From Pseudomonas sp. SCA2728.1_7 (GTDB taxonomy: Bacteria; Pseudomonadota; Gammaproteobacteria; Pseudomonadales; Pseudomonadaceae), in contig NZ_CP073104.1 in NCBI RefSeq assembly GCF_018138145.1, forward strand, positions 4,345,001 through 4,409,000: a DNA stretch of 64,000 nt, read 5' to 3'. A program made the position numbers and the translations under genes. The notes under the pieces are model-generated. The model was not told where the DNA came from. It made no database searches and saw only the letters and a list, made by a program, of their open reading frames with translations. The stretch's first letter is position 1. The number at the start of each line of letters is the position of its first letter. Below, in pieces: positions 60,736-64,000 of this stretch.

Positions 60736-60957
60736 GTGACCGACACCGCTCCTGTTCGTCCACCGAAGCCGCTTTACAGCAACATCAGCCCGGCCGTGCC
60801 TTCGCCATGCAGTGGCGTGTGTCGGCTAGATGAGCAAAAGGTCTGCCTCGGCTGCTTCCGCCATGTCGAAGACATTCGCGAATGGCGTTCGGCGGACGAT
60901 CAACGCCGCCGGGTCATCTGTGCCCAAGCCGCAGACCGCCGCAATTCCTCAACGTAG
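60736..60957 (+). CDS. DUF1289 small cysteine-rich protein (GTG start)
   Basis: A 73-residue protein with the DUF1289 core: SPCSGVCRLDEQKVCLGCFR, followed by HVEDIREWRSADDQ. The four cysteines probably bind zinc or an iron-sulfur cluster; function is unknown. The GTG at 60736 is four bases after the cyaY stop, so the pair is likely co-expressed. Confidence 0.85.
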   Translation: MTDTAPVRPPKPLYSNISPAVPSPCSGVCRLDEQKVCLGCFRHVEDIREWRSADDQRRRVICAQAADRRNSST

Positions 60958-61037
60958 GGGCTGGCCGGGTGGGTGACTTGTATATTTTTTGAGCTGTGAT
61001 AGTGTCCGAACACGCCTCAACCCATCGAGGCCTGGTG

Positions 61038-61074
61038 AAAACCCCGTCTTTTTTGGCGGGGTTTTGCTTTTTTT
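61038..61074 (+). terminator. Terminator after the cyaY-DUF1289 pair
   Basis: AAAACCCCGTC and GGCGGGGTTTT form a stem around a T-rich loop, followed by a T run. It lies before rnk; the rnk start is at 61105. Confidence 0.85.
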
Positions 61075-61104
61075 GTGTGCAGAAGAAAGGAGTCTGCCCG
61101 GATC

Positions 61105-61524
61105 ATGACCGCACCTTCCATCACCCTTACCCGTCTGGACGTGCAACGTCTGGAGCGCTTGATCGACAGCCTGAACGATAAAGACCAGGCTGCGCCGGGC
61201 GTGATTGCGCTGCAAACCGAGCTGGACCGCGCCGATACCGTGGTCGGCCACGATGAAGTGCCCGCCGATGTCGTGACGATGAATTCCCGTGTGCATTGCC
61301 GCGAAGAAGGCAGTGGCAAGGATTACCACCTGACGCTGGTCTATCCGAAGGATGCCAACGCCGATGAAGGCAAGATCTCGATCCTGGCCCCGGTCGGCAG
61401 CGCGTTGCTGGGCCTGAAGGTCGGTCAGCACATTGACTGGCCGGCACCCGGTGGCAAGACCCTCAAACTGACTTTGCTGGAAGTCGAATCGCAACCGGCC
61501 AACGGTGGCGCGTTTCCCGAGTAA
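61105..61524 (+). CDS. rnk: Rnk, regulator of nucleoside diphosphate kinase (GreA-like)
   Basis: A 139-residue protein that binds RNA polymerase like GreA but lacks cleavage activity. Its C-terminal domain (MNSRVHCREEGSGKDYHLTL, then ISILAPVGSALLGLKVGQHI) is the FKBP-like fold shared with GreA; the N-terminal coiled coil is short (LTRLDVQRLERLIDSLNDK). The ATG at 61105 follows AAAGGAGT. It converges on cyaA with six bases between stops. Confidence 0.93.
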   Translation: MTAPSITLTRLDVQRLERLIDSLNDKDQAAPGVIALQTELDRADTVVGHDEVPADVVTMNSRVHCREEGSGKDYHLTLVYPKDANADEGKISILAPVGSALLGLKVGQHIDWPAPGGKTLKLTLLEVESQPANGGAFPE

Positions 61525-61530
61525 CCCGCC

Positions 61531-64000
61531 TCAGACCTGTTCGAGTGCCTCGTTCAGGGCGCGCTCCAGGTCAGCCTTGTAGCGCAGATACAGATTGCTT
61601 GAACTCTGCCCGTCACCGAGCAGGCCCGAAAGGTCGAGGTCGGTGATGTAGCAACGATAGCGTTCGCTCTCGCGGCGCTGCTCGACGATCTCCCGGGCGA
61701 CCACGCTGAACAGCTGGTCGCCATGTTCCAGTTCGCTGAATTCCCGTTGATTGCAATACAGGGTGACCTGCACTTCGCCCGGTGCGGCTTTGCCGACGAT
61801 CGCCTGTACGTCGTAGAACGGCTTGTTCACTGGCGTCTGCGGTGCCGGCCGCGCTTCGACCCGGCGCGCGCGCCCCGGACCCGAAGGCAATAACTGGTAA
61901 TACAAAGTTTCGAGACGGGCATCGGGGCCGGCGTCCATCGACAGCACGGCTTCGCGACGGAACAGAATCGACTGCAAGAAACGCTGCAGCGGTACCAGCA
62001 GACTCTGCTCGTCGTGATAGGGCAAATGTTGCTGCCACAGCGCATTGAACTCATCCAGCACATACAGCTCGGCCTGCTGCTCGGTGATCCGGTAGAACAC
62101 CTGGATGCATTCCGGCTGACCCATCGGCAGGATCAATGCGAGGTCGTGCTCCTCCAACGCCATCGGGTCCAGATGCAGCGGGCTGTAGCGCGGCTGTTCC
62201 TCGCCAAGATAATCGAGCAGGGCCGGCAGGGTGGCGAGGGCGACGTGGTTGACCTGGCCCGGCACCAATTCCAGTACGTGGTAATGCTGCTGCACCTGAA
62301 TCAGATAGCGGTGATTCAACTCGCTGAGCAGCAGGTTCTGCGCGGTGTCGATGATTTCTTCTACCCGGCGGGCAATGAACTGCGCGCGGTTGTGGCAGAA
62401 GCAACGCACCTTCAACGACGGCTGCAAGGCCCCGCGCGGCAGATTGTTAAGGTAGTCGCGCAGGCAATCGAGCAGGGCATGCGGGCCGTCGAAGCGGCTG
62501 ACCAGTACTTCGTTCCAGCTATTGAGCGTGACCTGATCCAGCGTCAGCACGAGGTTTTCGCGTACCCCGGCGTAACTCAGCGAGTCGGTACGCTCGGTGG
62601 TCATCAGGATATTGAGGTCGCGGTGATGCTTGAGCGGGTCGACGCCGACGTTGACCAGAATCAGCACTTCGCTCGGCACCGCGGCGCGCAGCAACGGTTC
62701 TTCCGCGACGGTGGGCAAGGGCAGGGCGATGCACTGTTGCAGGCTGCCGAGCAGGTTGAACAGTTCGAACTCGCTCAGGTCGCTGGTGCCGGGATGCAGG
62801 GCCAGACGCGTGCTGCTGTCGATCACGCCGTTGCGGTGGCACCAGGTCAGCAATTCAAGCAATTCGCGGCTGCGCTTGATCGGCGCGAAGTGTTCCCACT
62901 CCAGCGCCGTGAGGCTGCCGTTGTACAGGCCCCACTGGGTTTGTCCCGGTTCCTTTTTGTTACGCGACTGCACCAGCGTCAGGGTGTCTTCGGCCAGATC
63001 CGGGGCGATGCCGGGGTTGATGAACTCGACCTTGTCGGCCTTGCGTTCGAAGGCGGCATAGAGCCGGCGGCCGAGCACATTGAGGTCACGCTTGTTGATC
63101 AGGCTGACGGTCTGCTCGGTGCGGGCAAACTGGGTGAGGAAGCGATAGCTGTAGTTCAGCTCATTGACCAGCGCGCGGCGCTCGGCGCTGACCTGACGGA
63201 CTTTCCACTGGCTGCGGCTATCCAGCAGGGTCAGTTGTCGCTGATCCCAATGCCACTCGCTGGCAAGCCGTTCCAGCAACGTGCGTTGCCAGCTCTGGGT
63301 GCGGCTGTTGCCGGTGAGCTTGCGGTTGACCTTCAGGTACAGCGCGCGGCGCACCAGTTCCAGCCGCTCCGGCTCGTTACGCGCGGTGAGGTATTCCTCG
63401 ATACGCCGGTACACCACCATGTACGGATCCAGTTCATCCAGATCCAGCTGGTTGGCGAACACGGCTTTCTTGAAGCGCAGGCTCAGGCATTGCACTTGCG
63501 GGTGTTCGCTGGCGTAGACCTCGGTCAGCAGCAGTTTCAGTACCGACTTGTAGGGCGACTCGATGCCTTTGAACAACTGCCACAATCCGGCACCAATGAA
63601 CTCGCCCGGCGGAATCGTCGCCAGATGGCCAAGGTCGAGGGTTTCGTCGGCGCGGATAAAGCGCTTGGACAGCAGGGTGTGGGTGTAAAGGTCGTAGGCG
63701 GTTTCTTCGTAAACCGGCACCAGCCACCAGATCGGCGTGCGTCCGGCCAGCCAGATCGCGGTGCGGTAGAACTCGTCGAGTAGCAGATAGTGTTGCGTGG
63801 ACCCGCAGTTTTCCGAGCTGAGCTGGGTGTCGCGTTCGCCTTTGACGAAGCGCACCGGGTCGATCAGGAAAAAATGCGCCTCGGCGCCCTGACTCGCGGC
63901 CCAGGCTTCCAGCAACTGACATTTCTTGCTGAGCTCGGCGAGTTCGCTTTCGCTCAGATCCGGCGCGTGGCAGACCCACACGTCCATGTCGCTCTGATCG
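61531..64000 (-). CDS. cyaA: Class I adenylate cyclase CyaA (5' end cut by window edge)
   Basis: CyaA makes cAMP from ATP. The frame is open through the right edge, giving about 820 residues ending in EALEQV; the entry DQSDMDVWVCHAPD is the end of the catalytic motif, so the true N-terminus with the GSS metal site lies outside the window. FFLIDPVRFVKG, NCGSTQHYLLLDEFYR and WLVPVYEE are conserved class I blocks, and the long C-terminal half is the regulatory part. It is unlike class III cyclases. Convergent with rnk. Confidence 0.95.
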   Translation of the reverse strand, partial: DQSDMDVWVCHAPDLSESELAELSKKCQLLEAWAASQGAEAHFFLIDPVRFVKGERDTQLSSENCGSTQHYLLLDEFYRTAIWLAGRTPIWWLVPVYEETAYDLYTHTLLSKRFIRADETLDLGHLATIPPGEFIGAGLWQLFKGIESPYKSVLKLLLTEVYASEHPQVQCLSLRFKKAVFANQLDLDELDPYMVVYRRIEEYLTARNEPERLELVRRALYLKVNRKLTGNSRTQSWQRTLLERLASEWHWDQRQLTLLDSRSQWKVRQVSAERRALVNELNYSYRFLTQFARTEQTVSLINKRDLNVLGRRLYAAFERKADKVEFINPGIAPDLAEDTLTLVQSRNKKEPGQTQWGLYNGSLTALEWEHFAPIKRSRELLELLTWCHRNGVIDSSTRLALHPGTSDLSEFELFNLLGSLQQCIALPLPTVAEEPLLRAAVPSEVLILVNVGVDPLKHHRDLNILMTTERTDSLSYAGVRENLVLTLDQVTLNSWNEVLVSRFDGPHALLDCLRDYLNNLPRGALQPSLKVRCFCHNRAQFIARRVEEIIDTAQNLLLSELNHRYLIQVQQHYHVLELVPGQVNHVALATLPALLDYLGEEQPRYSPLHLDPMALEEHDLALILPMGQPECIQVFYRITEQQAELYVLDEFNALWQQHLPYHDEQSLLVPLQRFLQSILFRREAVLSMDAGPDARLETLYYQLLPSGPGRARRVEARPAPQTPVNKPFYDVQAIVGKAAPGEVQVTLYCNQREFSELEHGDQLFSVVAREIVEQRRESERYRCYITDLDLSGLLGDGQSSSNLYLRYKADLERALNEALEQV

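Noticed and set aside
62014..63783. 589-codon plus-strand frame
   Set aside because: Antisense shadow of cyaA.

Overview
The window is chromosomal DNA of a Pseudomonas, most likely of the P. fluorescens group. The evidence is gene content and order (spoT-rpoZ-gmk-yicC / rph / crc / pyrE / argB-algC-dut-coaBC / radC / rpmBG; dadR/dadAX; xpt-rep; glnK-amtB; the lptM-lysA-dapF-xerC block; cyaY, rnk, cyaA), high GC with GC-rich third codon positions, and many Pseudomonas-type REP pairs (GAGCCTGCTCGCGA and GCAGCCTTCGGCAG families) between genes. No tRNA, rRNA, CRISPR array or insertion sequence was seen. The window cuts spoT at its 3' end (left edge) and cyaA at its 5' end (right edge).

Layout. 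1-15.8 kb is housekeeping: stringent response, omega subunit, guanylate kinase, RNase PH, a glutamate symporter, the carbon-catabolite regulator Crc, pyrimidine, arginine and CoA enzymes, and ribosomal proteins L28/L33 behind a promoter and a structured leader RNA that could hide the rpmB ribosome-binding site. 15.9-30 kb is amino-acid and polyamine catabolism: an aldehyde dehydrogenase (KauB/PauC type), a PauB-like FAD oxidase, D-alanine dehydrogenase and alanine racemase with a RidA protein and Lrp regulator, and a PauR-like repressor starting with TTG; a lipoprotein phospholipase D, an MFS exporter, a MocR regulator and cytochrome c5 lie among them. 30-41.5 kb holds a CoA-transferase, xpt, rep, a GGDEF/EAL protein with an intact EAL and altered GGDEF motif, a MATE exporter, a LysR regulator and a chemoreceptor.

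The most notable region is 41.5-47.8 kb, on the minus strand. Five tightly packed genes encode a CysC-like kinase, a SAM methyltransferase, a PEP-synthase-like kinase, a class I glutamine amidotransferase and a LicC-like nucleotidyltransferase. These are the enzyme classes that make the O-methyl phosphoramidate (MeOPN) group of Campylobacter jejuni capsule (Cj1415-Cj1420). A lower-GC gene upstream resembles CDP-glycerol glycerophosphotransferases and could be the transferase or a partner in surface-polymer assembly. I infer a phosphoramidate modification system for a surface glycan in this Pseudomonas.

48-52 kb: comM and ubiK are separated by a small accessory insertion (56-aa protein, GNAT-like protein, BRO-N protein with a large palindromic leader). 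52-64 kb returns to core genes: glnK-amtB behind a good sigma-54 promoter with an upstream NtrC-like site, yjbQ, sutA, the lysine/peptidoglycan operon lptM-lysA-dapF-DUF484-xerC-HAD, cyaY, a DUF1289 protein, rnk and cyaA.
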